From Spirochaetae bacterium HGW-Spirochaetae-4 (GTDB taxonomy: Bacteria; Spirochaetota; Spirochaetia; Sphaerochaetales; Sphaerochaetaceae), in assembly GCA_002839335.1 (NCBI GenBank), contig PGXU01000001.1, positions 1 through 64,000 of the forward strand: DNA of 64,000 nt, written 5' to 3'. Below the pieces are notes generated by a model. It was given only the letters and a program-made list of their open reading frames with translations, was not told the origin of the DNA and searched no databases. The number at the start of each line of letters is the position of its first letter. Positions within the stretch are counted from its first letter, which is position 1. A program made the translations under genes and the position numbers. This document shows, one piece after another, positions 43,795 through 52,505 of the stretch.

Positions 43795-45078
43795 ATGTCC
43801 ATTACTCTCGTGTTATTCGGTACATTGATTATACTATTATTATTGAAGGTACCGGTATCATTTGCTCTAGCTCTATCTTCAGCAGCAGCCTTGTTGTGGG
43901 AAGGATACACCCCTTTGATGCAGGTTATCCAGAGAATGTATGCTGGAGCAAATTCGTGGCTCCTTCTTGCCATTCCGTTCTTTATGTTGGCGGGACAAAT
44001 TATGGAAAAAGGAGGAGTGACGAAAAGGTTGGTGGCTTTTGCCGATGCCCTTGTCGGATTTTTACCAGGTGGTCTTTCCGCAGTGAATATTGTGGTAAGC
44101 ATGTTCTTTGGAGGAGTATCCGGTTCCGCTGTCGCAGACACCTCGGCAGTCGGATCATTGCTCATTCCAGCAATGACAGAGCAGGGTTATAGTAAAGCAT
44201 ACAGCGCTGCGGTTACTGCCTCTTCCTCTCCAATCGGAATTATCATTCCTCCAAGTATTCCAATGATCCTCTATGGATTTGTCGCTGGACTTTCAATTGC
44301 CGAATTGTTTCTTGCAGGGATAGGTGCGGGACTTCTGGTCGGATTTGCAGAACTTGTCGTATCCACCATCATTTCCATCAAGAGAGGATACCGATCTTCA
44401 AGTAAATTCTCATTGAAGCGGGTATTCAGCACCGGGATTGATGGAATGCTTGCTCTTTTTGCACCACTCATTATCATCGGTGGAATAATCACCGGTTGGT
44501 TCACACCGACTGAAGCAGCGGCGATTGCGGTGATGTACACATTGTTCTTAGGATTTTTCGTCTATAAGGAACTGAAACTCAAAGATATTCCTGAGATTGT
44601 GATAAAAGCCATGGCCTCTACAGCAACCGTCATGTTGGTTATATCGGCCGCAGGAGCTTTTGCGTGGGTCCTCAGCGCAGCTCAGGTACCACAACATGTC
44701 GCAGAGTCGATGGTTACTACCTTCTCACACCCCACTGCATTCCTATTTGCTCTCATTGTCTTGTTTCTGATTCTCGGTACCTTCCTCGATGCAAATGCCG
44801 CTATGCTACTAGTTGTTCCGGTTGTCGCGCCAGCGGTAATCATGATGGGTCTTGATCCGATACAGGTAGGTGTAATTCTCACTGTGACCCTTGGAGTTGG
44901 GTTGGTCACGCCTCCTGTCGGACTGTGTGTGTTCATCGCAAGTAGCATCACCGGATTAACGTTTGAGGAAATCATTCCAGAGCTCATCCCATTTGTCATT
45001 GCACTGTTGATATGTATCGTCCTGCTGGTGTTGATCCCTGGGATCACGACATATATTCCTTCCTTGCTTGCAGGTTGA
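43795..45078 (+). CDS. TRAP transporter large permease DctM
   Basis: 427 residues from the ATG at 43795 (GAGGAG site); upstream in-frame codons are not coding-like. The length and motifs are those of DctM: AIPFFMLAGQIMEKGGVTKRLVAFADALVG, FFGGVSGSAVADTSAVGSLLIPAM, SSSPIGIIIPPSIPMILYG and VGLVTPPVGLCVFIASSI. It forms the sodium-coupled transport path. Here it precedes dctQ, the reverse of the common dctP-Q-M order. Confidence 0.93.
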   Translation: MSITLVLFGTLIILLLLKVPVSFALALSSAAALLWEGYTPLMQVIQRMYAGANSWLLLAIPFFMLAGQIMEKGGVTKRLVAFADALVGFLPGGLSAVNIVVSMFFGGVSGSAVADTSAVGSLLIPAMTEQGYSKAYSAAVTASSSPIGIIIPPSIPMILYGFVAGLSIAELFLAGIGAGLLVGFAELVVSTIISIKRGYRSSSKFSLKRVFSTGIDGMLALFAPLIIIGGIITGWFTPTEAAAIAVMYTLFLGFFVYKELKLKDIPEIVIKAMASTATVMLVISAAGAFAWVLSAAQVPQHVAESMVTTFSHPTAFLFALIVLFLILGTFLDANAAMLLVVPVVAPAVIMMGLDPIQVGVILTVTLGVGLVTPPVGLCVFIASSITGLTFEEIIPELIPFVIALLICIVLLVLIPGITTYIPSLLAG

Positions 45079-45099
45079 TGGAATTAGAGGAGAATTAGT

Positions 45100-45582
45100 A
45101 TGTTTATTCGCAAATTGAATAGGTGGTTACACAAGAGCAGTGTCTTTGTGCTAATTTTCGCGGCTGCAATCATGTCATTGAGTGTGTTCATCCAGATCAT
45201 ATCCCGGAATATCTTTTCCAGATCGTTTGAGAATTTTGAAGAGCTCCCTCGTTTCCTTCTGATATGGATCACATTCTTAGGAGCGGCTTACGTATTCGGG
45301 GACGAAGGGCACCTTGGCGTCGAGTTCTTTGTGAATCTGTTACCACAAAAGATAAAGAAAATTGCTGACTTGATAGCTACATTCTTCAACATCCTTTTCA
45401 TGCTTCTCTTGATTGTAATAGGTGGGCAGGTTGCTTTCTTGACAATGGTGCAAAAGAGCATCCAGATGGGAGTTCCCGTCGGTCTTGTCTATTTGATCAT
45501 GCCGATTTCCGGCGTGATCATGTTACTTATTGTCATAGAACGATTTATGGATAGATTCCAATCCAAATCGAAAAACAAGTGA
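45100..45582 (+). CDS. TRAP transporter small permease DctQ
   Basis: 160 residues with four membrane helices, and DctQ features: RNIFSRSFENFEELPRFLLIWITFLGAAYVFGDEGHLGVEF and PQKIKKIADLIA. AGGAGAA precedes the ATG. It follows dctM after 21 bases. The small subunit supports DctM and contacts the loaded binding protein. Confidence 0.9.
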   Translation: MFIRKLNRWLHKSSVFVLIFAAAIMSLSVFIQIISRNIFSRSFENFEELPRFLLIWITFLGAAYVFGDEGHLGVEFFVNLLPQKIKKIADLIATFFNILFMLLLIVIGGQVAFLTMVQKSIQMGVPVGLVYLIMPISGVIMLLIVIERFMDRFQSKSKNK

Positions 45583-45599
45583 AGTGAGAATAGTAGAAT

Positions 45600-45717
45600 A
45601 ATCACACGTTATAGAAGAAGAACCTGAGAGACAGGTAGCCCATACTACGGGGTAAGTGAGGCAACGAATTGCCCATGCGCCCACAGACCAACTTGGTTGG
45701 TGAAAAAGGAGAATACC
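45600..45717 (+). ncRNA. Candidate structured RNA in the leader of the SAF oxidoreductase gene
   Basis: About 118 nt between dctQ and the next gene can form three clean hairpins: ACCTG-AGAGA-CAGGT (45622-45636), GGCAA-CGAA-TTGCC (45660-45673) and ACCAAC-TTG-GTTGGT (45687-45701, just before the ribosome site AAGGAG). Between them a CCC/GGGG pair is possible. No T-run follows the last stem. I did not match it to TPP, cobalamin, glycine, lysine, SAM, guanidine or c-di-GMP classes. A cis-regulatory element acting on translation is possible. Confidence 0.4.
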
Positions 45718-47085
45718 GTGAGTTTGTATGAATTGCTTTCTAAGCGACAGGAACAGAGAAATCCTGTCAAGGTAGGGGTTATCGGAGCTGGAAAATTTTC
45801 TTCCATGTTTTTAAGTCAGGTATTGCTATCACCTGGAATTCAAGTTGTCGGGATCGCGGATCTAAAAATTCCAAACATATATTCAGCTTGCAAACATGTT
45901 GGTTGGCCTCAAGAGAATATCCGAGAAGTGAAGAATGCAAACGAAATCAACGATGTAGCAAAGAGAGGTCTAGTTGGTGCTATCGGTGATGCGATGGAAC
46001 TTATTGCTTCTGATTGTGAAGTGATATTGGAGGTTACCGGTAATCCGATAGCGGGAACTTTACATGCGGCAAAGGCGATTCAGGCCCACAAACATGTTGT
46101 TATGGTAAGTGTCGAGGCTGATTCCATGGTTGGTCCACTCTTGACCGATATGGCCGAGAAGGAGGGTGTAAAGTTCTCCATGGCGTATGGTGATCAACCA
46201 GCCCTTATCCTGGAAATGATCGATTGGGCCAAGGCGATCGGATTCGAAGTCGTTTGCGCAGGTAAAGGGACACGATTCCAACCGGAATACCACTATTCTA
46301 CTCCTGATACAGTTTGGGGGTATTATGGCTTCTCCGAAGAGATGGTGAAGAGTGGTGACTATAACGCAAAGATGTTCAACTCATTCCTTGATGGAACCAA
46401 AAGTGCGATCGAAATGACTGCTGTGGCGAACGGTTCGGGTTTACATGCTCCTGAACATGGTTTGGGGTTCCCTCCTATAAGCTTCTACCACTTGCAGGAT
46501 GTCCTGAAGCCAGTAGATCGTGGGGGGATACTTCCTCAGGCGGGAATGGTGGAGTGTGTTGCCAGTGAAGATAGATATAAGGCTCCTATCGATGATAACA
46601 TACGTTTTGGTGTATATGTTACATTGCACGCCCCGACCCCCTATGTGAAACGTTGCTTCCGGGAGTATGGGGTGAAGGTAGACTCCACCGGAGAGTATGC
46701 GTCACTCTATCGCCCTTACCATTTCATCGGGCTTGAATTGAATATCAGCGTAGCTTCCGTAGCATTGCGGCATGAGAGTACCGGATCCAGTCTCTACTTC
46801 TGTGCCGATGTTGCATGTAAGGCAAAGAAAGATCTAACCCCTGGCGAAATAATCGATGGAGAGGGTGGTTACACTGTGTATGGTTCGGCTACAACCGCGG
46901 AGAACAGCCTGAAGAACGGTTTACTGCCTCTAGGATTGTCGCATGGAGCCAAGGTCTTGCGTCCAGTGAAAAAGGATTCCCTGCTTACCTACAAGGACGT
47001 GCAAATCAATGAGACCACCATGGCTTACCAATTGCGCCGTGAGATGGAAGTACGTTCGAGGAAAGGTGAATTCAAGTTGGCTTGA
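45718..47085 (+). CDS. NAD(P)-binding oxidoreductase with SAF domain
   Basis: About 455 residues from a GTG at 45718 (AAGGAG site 6 bases upstream). The N-terminus is a Rossmann fold (VKVGVIGAGKFSSMFL, VVGIADL) like the homoserine-dehydrogenase NAD-binding domain; VILEVTGNPIAGTLHAAKAIQAHKHVVMVSVEAD is the matching middle. The C-terminus (about 365-440) is an SAF-like domain (CKAKKDLTPGEIIDGEGGYTVYG). This family appears in sugar and sugar-acid catabolic clusters; its exact reaction is not settled from sequence. It sits between a TRAP importer and a transaldolase-family gene. Confidence 0.82.
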   Translation: MSLYELLSKRQEQRNPVKVGVIGAGKFSSMFLSQVLLSPGIQVVGIADLKIPNIYSACKHVGWPQENIREVKNANEINDVAKRGLVGAIGDAMELIASDCEVILEVTGNPIAGTLHAAKAIQAHKHVVMVSVEADSMVGPLLTDMAEKEGVKFSMAYGDQPALILEMIDWAKAIGFEVVCAGKGTRFQPEYHYSTPDTVWGYYGFSEEMVKSGDYNAKMFNSFLDGTKSAIEMTAVANGSGLHAPEHGLGFPPISFYHLQDVLKPVDRGGILPQAGMVECVASEDRYKAPIDDNIRFGVYVTLHAPTPYVKRCFREYGVKVDSTGEYASLYRPYHFIGLELNISVASVALRHESTGSSLYFCADVACKAKKDLTPGEIIDGEGGYTVYGSATTAENSLKNGLLPLGLSHGAKVLRPVKKDSLLTYKDVQINETTMAYQLRREMEVRSRKGEFKLA

Positions 47086-47128
47086 GTATCGAACTGAATC
47101 TAAAACAGAAATGAGAGAGGAAATAACA

Positions 47129-48187
47129 ATGAGAAATAATTATTTTGATAGGGTTAGAGCTTTGACGCCGACCAAATTCTGGGTTAACAATGTTACGAGG
47201 GAAGAGGCTCGCTTGGGCATAGAGGCCGGAACTAGCGGTTGTACACAGAATCCATCCTATACATGGAAAATGCTTTCCCATCCAACAGAAGGTGCCTATG
47301 CAAGGCAGTTGCTGTCGGAGGCGTTGCGTGAGAGTACTGACGACAATGAAGTCGAATGTATTCTTCAGAGGAAATTGATCAAGGGAATCTCCGACATTTT
47401 TATGCCATTGTGGAAGGAGAGCCATGGAAAGTACGGATATGTCAGTATTCAAGGTGATCCTATCCACGAAGATAACCCTCAAGTTATCCTTGATGAAGCC
47501 AGAAAGAATCGCGTGATGAATCCTAATGTTATGATCAAAATTCCTGCGACCAAAGCCGGATTACAGGCAATGGAAATCCTCATCGAAGAAAATACGCCAA
47601 TCAACGCCACTGAGGTCATGACTGTGCAACAGACCATTGAAATCTGTGAGATGTATATGAAAATCAGCAAGAAGACTGGTAAGAAACCGGTTGTCTATTA
47701 CTCGTTGATAACCGGTATCTACAACGAGTGGCTTCGGAAGGATATTGCAGCAAAGAAAGTAGATATCAATCCTGATGTATTGTATCAAGCAGGTATGGTA
47801 ATTGCGAAGAAAGTGTACAATCTTGTCCATGACCGTGGTTACGAATTGGGCTTTATCGGTGGTGGTGTAAGGACCCCTGATGATTTCTACCAAATGGTCG
47901 GCGGCGATGTGAACATCACGATGAACTGGCTAGGGGCTGGATCATGCCAACAGTTGATTGAAGCCGATGGTCGGGTGGAAAGCCGTCTCTTTAATCCACC
48001 GCAAGAACAGGTAATCGATGAATTGAACGCCAAATTGCCACAGTTCCGGGAGGCATATTGGGAAAATGGACTCACCACTGAAGACTTTGAAAAGAATGGT
48101 GCTGTCGAATATTTTCGGGATATGTTTGTTGATTCTTGGAACAAGTCTCTTGTGGTTATTGCAGAAGAGCGGAAGAAACTGAAATAA
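47129..48187 (+). CDS. Transaldolase family protein
   Basis: 352 residues from the ATG at 47129 (GAGAGGA upstream). A transaldolase-type TIM barrel: KFWVNNVTREEARLGIEAGTSGCTQNPSYTWKML at the N-terminus, NVMIKIPATKAGLQAM with the Schiff-base Lys, INATEVMTVQQTIEI, and a C-terminal barrel segment. It departs from the housekeeping transaldolase in sequence and in its genetic context: it ends a TRAP operon, after an SAF oxidoreductase. Probable role: aldol cleavage of a phosphorylated or oxidised intermediate of the imported compound. Confidence 0.82.
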   Translation: MRNNYFDRVRALTPTKFWVNNVTREEARLGIEAGTSGCTQNPSYTWKMLSHPTEGAYARQLLSEALRESTDDNEVECILQRKLIKGISDIFMPLWKESHGKYGYVSIQGDPIHEDNPQVILDEARKNRVMNPNVMIKIPATKAGLQAMEILIEENTPINATEVMTVQQTIEICEMYMKISKKTGKKPVVYYSLITGIYNEWLRKDIAAKKVDINPDVLYQAGMVIAKKVYNLVHDRGYELGFIGGGVRTPDDFYQMVGGDVNITMNWLGAGSCQQLIEADGRVESRLFNPPQEQVIDELNAKLPQFREAYWENGLTTEDFEKNGAVEYFRDMFVDSWNKSLVVIAEERKKLK

Positions 48188-48214
48188 CCTGATTTAAGAC
48201 ATTAATTTAATGTA

Positions 48215-48262
48215 GGCAGTACCCAGAAAGCTTTGATTTTCAGGTGCTGCCTTTTGGTTTTC
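48215..48262 (+). terminator. Rho-independent terminator of the first TRAP operon
   Basis: A 9-bp stem with one G-T pair (48215-48223 with 48243-48251) followed by TTTTGGTTTT. It ends the operon 28 bases after the transaldolase stop. Confidence 0.8.
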
Positions 48263-48360
48263 GCCCCCTTGCTAATTCTTTCAGAATACAACTTCGTGAC
48301 AATCATAATCGCAAGATCCCCGTCAGTTTTTCCTGTTTGAGGGTTGAGTAGGTAATCTGA

Positions 48361-49557
48361 TCAGTACATCATGCCCAACAGCCATAAGGGGATGTTTTTG
48401 CCCCCAGGGAAATCGGTATCATCACGGATGACAAAATCAGCTTTCTTAGGACTCTTGGATGAACCGCCGACCTCAATTTTGATATGATTTATGGTATTGT
48501 CAAATGTTTTGGAGAGGATAAAATCGCCCGAGGTTTCGTCTTTTGTGGCTTCTACCACGTATCCACCACTGGAGCATAACATGGCCACCAAGGCTTCCCT
48601 TGCGTTTCCAATGTCTCCTCCAAGGACGGTGTAGAAAGCAGGGTCAGAAAATAATAATTTCTCACCAGCGGTCTTCGCTTTGGTGTCGTGTTCCTTACGG
48701 ATGATACGCAAGAGGTCAACCGATTGCATTACCTCCAGGAGTTGATAGAGTTTTTCAGCGCCTATTGCCCAATCGGTGCAGAGCGATCGAACCTGTAGTC
48801 GTGGGATGGAAGTATTGGTCAATGTGCCGGTTATTGCTTTCATCAACCGTAGATTGCCGTCAGTTATGCTGGGAAGGAAAAATGGGATGTCACTGTAGAG
48901 TGTTTTATCGAGAATGGAGAGCATTCGATCATTGAAGTCACCTTCGCTGTAAAAGGGACGGGTTCCTGTGCGCCTATAGGTTCTGAAAGTAGAGAGTACA
49001 TTGGGAGATGGTTGTAGGGGAAGCTTTTCCCTCGGATTGAATGGGTTGTATACAGCATATTCTGTGCCCGTTTCAAGGTAGAGGAATTCACGGAACGATA
49101 AGAGCGGCATATCGATATGAACGAAACGACGGGACAGGTCGCCTTTTCCCATTCGTAGGCAGAGGGAGGATGAGTCGCTTATCCATAGTCTGTGGTTGGG
49201 GAAGTCATCGTAGAGTGCTTTGAGGTGTATGCTCCAGTCTTTGGCAAAATGGACTTCATCAATAATTACCCCTGAGTAGCCTGCAAGAAAAATGGAAGTG
49301 ACGATTTCATACAGACCTTCATTTCCAAGTGTAGGATTATCAGCGGACAGATACAGAAGCCTTTCCTGCTGGGTCTCGAGAAGTTTTTGAGCATGGTGGA
49401 GAAGATAGGTTGTTTTTCCGACACCCCTCGGGCCGGTAAGCATGAATGTGCGCGGAAGTGTATCCCTGTGCCTGACAAACGGTCGGAGCCGGATCGGCAA
49501 GGATGCAATGCGGCGTTTCATGGTTGCTTCCAATTCTGCAATTCTTTGAATAGTCAT
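48361..49557 (-). CDS. AAA_14-like ATPase
   Basis: 398 residues. Walker A TGPRGVGKTT (about 41-50), Walker B GVIIDEVHFAKDW (about 95-107), then LWISDSSSLCLRMGKGDLSRRFVHIDMPLLSFREFLYLE, the sensor-1 and following region of AAA_14 ATPases. The C-terminal part contains a nuclease-like segment (GGYVVEATKDETSGDFILSK, IKIEVGGSSKSPKKADFVI). It is a relative, not a close copy, of the ATPase at 3.4-4.6 kb. The start lies close to a promoter and has no Shine-Dalgarno site. Confidence 0.82.
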   Translation of the reverse strand: MTIQRIAELEATMKRRIASLPIRLRPFVRHRDTLPRTFMLTGPRGVGKTTYLLHHAQKLLETQQERLLYLSADNPTLGNEGLYEIVTSIFLAGYSGVIIDEVHFAKDWSIHLKALYDDFPNHRLWISDSSSLCLRMGKGDLSRRFVHIDMPLLSFREFLYLETGTEYAVYNPFNPREKLPLQPSPNVLSTFRTYRRTGTRPFYSEGDFNDRMLSILDKTLYSDIPFFLPSITDGNLRLMKAITGTLTNTSIPRLQVRSLCTDWAIGAEKLYQLLEVMQSVDLLRIIRKEHDTKAKTAGEKLLFSDPAFYTVLGGDIGNAREALVAMLCSSGGYVVEATKDETSGDFILSKTFDNTINHIKIEVGGSSKSPKKADFVIRDDTDFPGGKNIPLWLLGMMY

Positions 49558-49566
49558 GGTTCATAT

Positions 49567-49595
49567 ATAATAAGTGTCAATTGTTCCTGAGTCAA
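49567..49595 (-). promoter_or_regulatory. Promoter of the second AAA_14-like gene, nearly leaderless
   Basis: On the minus strand TTGACT (49595-49590), 17 bases, TATTAT (49572-49567), then 9 bases to the ATG at 49557. A TATATA overlaps and ends exactly 6 bases before the ATG. A leader of 0-3 bases is predicted. Confidence 0.5.
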
Positions 49596-50051
49596 GAACA
49601 TTAACAGCTTTTTGTTTCTGTTATAGGAACAAACGGTTGATATTGTTCATAAGATAGAAACGATTGAGTTGCGGGTGACCAGCGTAGGCAATCTATACGC
49701 TATGTTTGTTGATTCCATTGTAATAAAACTGGTCCCATGAATGCTGGTTGTATGGAATCGATATCCATCATGCAAATAAAGTGGAACATTGCTTGGAATT
49801 ATGTAGCCTTGGATTTCCTGGTCACTCCCAAAAAAGGAAATTCAAGTATATTCTCAATTCGGATATTGTTTCATGATAATTGTAAAGTGCCACTGATGAT
49901 GAAACTTATCAAATTAAACGGAACTTAATGCCATAATGAATCTCCCTGCAGCGTAAGGATCTTTGTGGAAAGGTCGGGAGGAATAACAAGATGCAAGATG
50001 TAGCCGAGATCCGCTTGTAACCAGATGGCATTCTTCGCAAACCATTTGCTA
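49596..50051. other. Gene-poor region between two minus-strand genes
   Basis: About 450 bases with no supported gene. One short open frame (49737-49928) has no family similarity and no good ribosome site. A GTTTCTGTTATAGGAACAAAC imperfect palindrome lies near 49615-49635. Nothing else stands out. Confidence 0.6.
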
Positions 50052-51143
50052 TCACACCCCTTCTGGTTTATGGGGAAGGCGATACATGGTTGAACGACGT
50101 ACGACCAGGCGACTCTGGTATTCCACACGGGTGACGGCTCCGGCATCATGCTCCCGTGATGCCGAATCATGACGGGATATCTTGTTGTAGATCAATCGAA
50201 CGGCGCTCTTTCCCCGATGGATTATCGAATGTTCCACGGTTGTGAGCCCCACTCCGGTGAAATTCGAAGGATAGATGTTGTCAAATCCACAGACGCTGTA
50301 CTGTTCGGGAATCTGATGCCCGCTATCCTTGATGGCATCGATGATGCCGTATGCGACCATGTCATTGATGGCAACCAATGCCGTAACCTGTGGCTTCTCG
50401 GCAAGACAGCGCAGAGCCAGCTTGTATCCTGTTCTGTGTTCTATATCGACGGTGTGCAATTCGGTCTCTGCGGAAATCTCCTCGGTAAACAGGTGGATTT
50501 TCACATCATGCCGATGCGACTGCTTCAATGCTGCCTTGATTCCTTCATATCGACGTACCCGTGCGCTGTGTTGTGAGTTCAGACTGGTGGTGATGTATGC
50601 GATATGGGTATGGCCCATGTCCAGCAGATGTTCTCCCACCAACAATCCTGCCTTGAAGTTGTTCACATCCACCGTATCGATGCCCAGTTCGTTCTGCTTG
50701 TCCCCGACAGCCACGACCGGTATTGTCTCATGCAATTTCTGCACCAGCTGCGGTTGTTGTGGGATCATGGCGAACACGACGCCGGCGACCAATGGGTCCT
50801 TCGCGAATTCACAGACCCACCGCTCCCTGTCGATATTCCAGTAGGTGGTGATCAGCATGGTTTGCAATCCACAGGCTTGCGCTTCCTGTTCCATCCCCTG
50901 GATCATCGTGGCGAAATAGGGGTTGATTACGGAAGGACAGACCAGTAGCAAGATATTGTTGGTCCACTTCGCCCGTTTGTTCTCATAGCCGAGCCGTCGT
51001 GCAATCGTATAGACCGACTCGATTGTTTCCGGGGAGAAGCGGTTCAGGTGCTTGCCATTGAGTATCATCGAAATGCTCGCTGTCGACACATGGGCCTCTC
51101 TAGCGATATCGTCAAGTGTGATTCGTTTCTTCATGTTCGTCAT
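50052..51143 (-). CDS. LacI family transcriptional regulator
   Basis: 363 residues from the ATG at 51143 (AAGGA site); ATG at 51134 is also possible. The N-terminus is the LacI helix-turn-helix (ITLDDIAREAHVSTASISMILNGKHLNRFSPETIESVYTIARRLGYE). The rest is the periplasmic-binding-protein-like effector domain (LLLVCPSVINPYFATMIQGMEQEAQACGLQTML, GDKQNELGIDTVDVNN, SVCGFDNIYPSNFTGVGLTTVEHS). It is divergent from the second TRAP operon and is its likely repressor. Confidence 0.93.
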   Translation of the reverse strand: MTNMKKRITLDDIAREAHVSTASISMILNGKHLNRFSPETIESVYTIARRLGYENKRAKWTNNILLLVCPSVINPYFATMIQGMEQEAQACGLQTMLITTYWNIDRERWVCEFAKDPLVAGVVFAMIPQQPQLVQKLHETIPVVAVGDKQNELGIDTVDVNNFKAGLLVGEHLLDMGHTHIAYITTSLNSQHSARVRRYEGIKAALKQSHRHDVKIHLFTEEISAETELHTVDIEHRTGYKLALRCLAEKPQVTALVAINDMVAYGIIDAIKDSGHQIPEQYSVCGFDNIYPSNFTGVGLTTVEHSIIHRGKSAVRLIYNKISRHDSASREHDAGAVTRVEYQSRLVVRRSTMYRLPHKPEGV

Positions 51144-51423
51144 GCTCTGCTTCCTTTGTCGCCGCCTGCAACCTTCGGATCTTTTGGTACCCACCAGTCA
51201 TACAATAATATTAAGCATAATTAAGCAGATAATGCAATGCAAATAAATTAATAAATAAGCAGAATTTATTACTAATGTGTATAATTTAAAGTAATTATCT
51301 AATAATAATATTTGACATACGGATTGAACGGGTTTAGTATTCGCAATACGGTGAGTAACTTCTTAAGCAAGGTAGTTGCCATCGGGGTCCAGGTAATCAC
51401 CAAAGAAAAGAGAGGTATGGTTC

Positions 51424-52440
51424 ATGAAGAGAAGAAGTTTGATGGTTGTATTGGCATTGGTGTTGATTTCATCAATGGTTCTGTTTGCAGCGGGCAAGCA
51501 GGAAGCGGCTGCAGGAGATGATTACAAATTGGTGTTGAGACTTAGCCATGTATTCAGTCCGGCTGAACAGCTCACTATTTCCATGGATGAAGTTGCCGCA
51601 AGTATTTACGAAAAGACAAATGGCGCCATCGAAATCCAGACGTTCCCACAGGCTCAGTTGCCGGCATACAAAGAGGGAGTGGAGCAGGTGGTCCGTGGTG
51701 CGGATTTCATTTCCGTCGAAGACCCTTCATTTATCGGCGACTACGTTCCCGATATCAAGGCGCTCTACGCTCCGATGATGTACCAGAGTTTTGACGAATA
51801 TGTGGATCTCGTACGACGTCCTGTCGTTCAGGAGATGGTCGCAAAAGCTGAAGAGCAGGGAATCAAGATCCTGGCTCTCGATTTCATCTATGGATTCAGG
51901 AATCTCATCACCGATAAGGTAATCAAGACTCCTGCTGATCTGGCGGGAATGAAGATCAGGGTACCCGGTACCGTGACCTATATCGACACCCTCACAGCGA
52001 TGGGAGCCATTGCGACTCCACTGCCTTGGGGCGAGACCCTCTCTGCCGTGCAACAGGGTGTCATCGATGGACTCGAAGGTTCGGAGTTCACCAACATCGG
52101 AACCCGCGTCTATGAAACCCGTGCGAAGAACGTCGCCACCACCCGTCATATTCTCGGGACCTGTGGTGTCTATATCTCAACAGACGTATGGGCGAAGATT
52201 CCCGAGCAGTATCAATCGATCATTCAGGAAGAGTTCACCAAGGGTGCGGACCATATGGTCAACCTGCTCAAGTCCCAGCACGCTGGCGTAGTGAAAGAGC
52301 TGGAGTCCTATGGTGTGAAGTTCAACGACGTGGATGGGGATGCATTCAGAAAGGCACTTGCGCCGTTGTACGTAGAACAGGCCGGCATGACCCCCGGAGT
52401 GTTCCAGACTGTATTTGCGGAATTGGATTCCATGCGATAA
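51424..52440 (+). CDS. TRAP transporter substrate-binding protein DctP (second system)
   Basis: 338 residues with an AAAGAGAGG site. Signal peptide ending LFAAGKQEA. DctP features: LRLSHVFSPAEQLTISMDEVAASIYEKTNGAIEIQTFPQAQLPAYKEGVEQV, MKIRVPGTVTYIDTLTAMGAIATPLPWGE and VQQGVIDGLEGSEFT. The ligand-binding Arg lies in KIRVPGT. It is distinct in sequence from the other DctP here. It begins the operon dctP-dctQ-dctM-gdpD. Confidence 0.93.
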   Translation: MKRRSLMVVLALVLISSMVLFAAGKQEAAAGDDYKLVLRLSHVFSPAEQLTISMDEVAASIYEKTNGAIEIQTFPQAQLPAYKEGVEQVVRGADFISVEDPSFIGDYVPDIKALYAPMMYQSFDEYVDLVRRPVVQEMVAKAEEQGIKILALDFIYGFRNLITDKVIKTPADLAGMKIRVPGTVTYIDTLTAMGAIATPLPWGETLSAVQQGVIDGLEGSEFTNIGTRVYETRAKNVATTRHILGTCGVYISTDVWAKIPEQYQSIIQEEFTKGADHMVNLLKSQHAGVVKELESYGVKFNDVDGDAFRKALAPLYVEQAGMTPGVFQTVFAELDSMR

Positions 52441-52452
52441 CATGGAGTGACG

Positions 52453-52491
52453 GACGCACGGAGCTGTTCTGTTCCGTGCGTCATCTTTTTT
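52453..52491 (+). terminator. Terminator-like hairpin inside the TRAP operon
   Basis: A perfect 10-bp stem (52453-52462 with 52473-52482) followed by a run of six or seven T, between dctP and dctQ. It would terminate part of transcription so that binding protein is made in excess of the permease. Confidence 0.75.
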
Positions 52492-52505
52492 ATCTGGGGA
52501 GCATT

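Noticed and set aside
45600-45717. Known riboswitch identity for the structured leader (TPP, cobalamin, glycine, c-di-GMP)
   Set aside because: None of the diagnostic conserved blocks of these classes is present; reported only as an unknown candidate.
49737-49928. 63-codon plus-strand frame as a possible small protein
   Set aside because: No ribosome site, no similarity and irregular composition in an AT-rich intergenic region.
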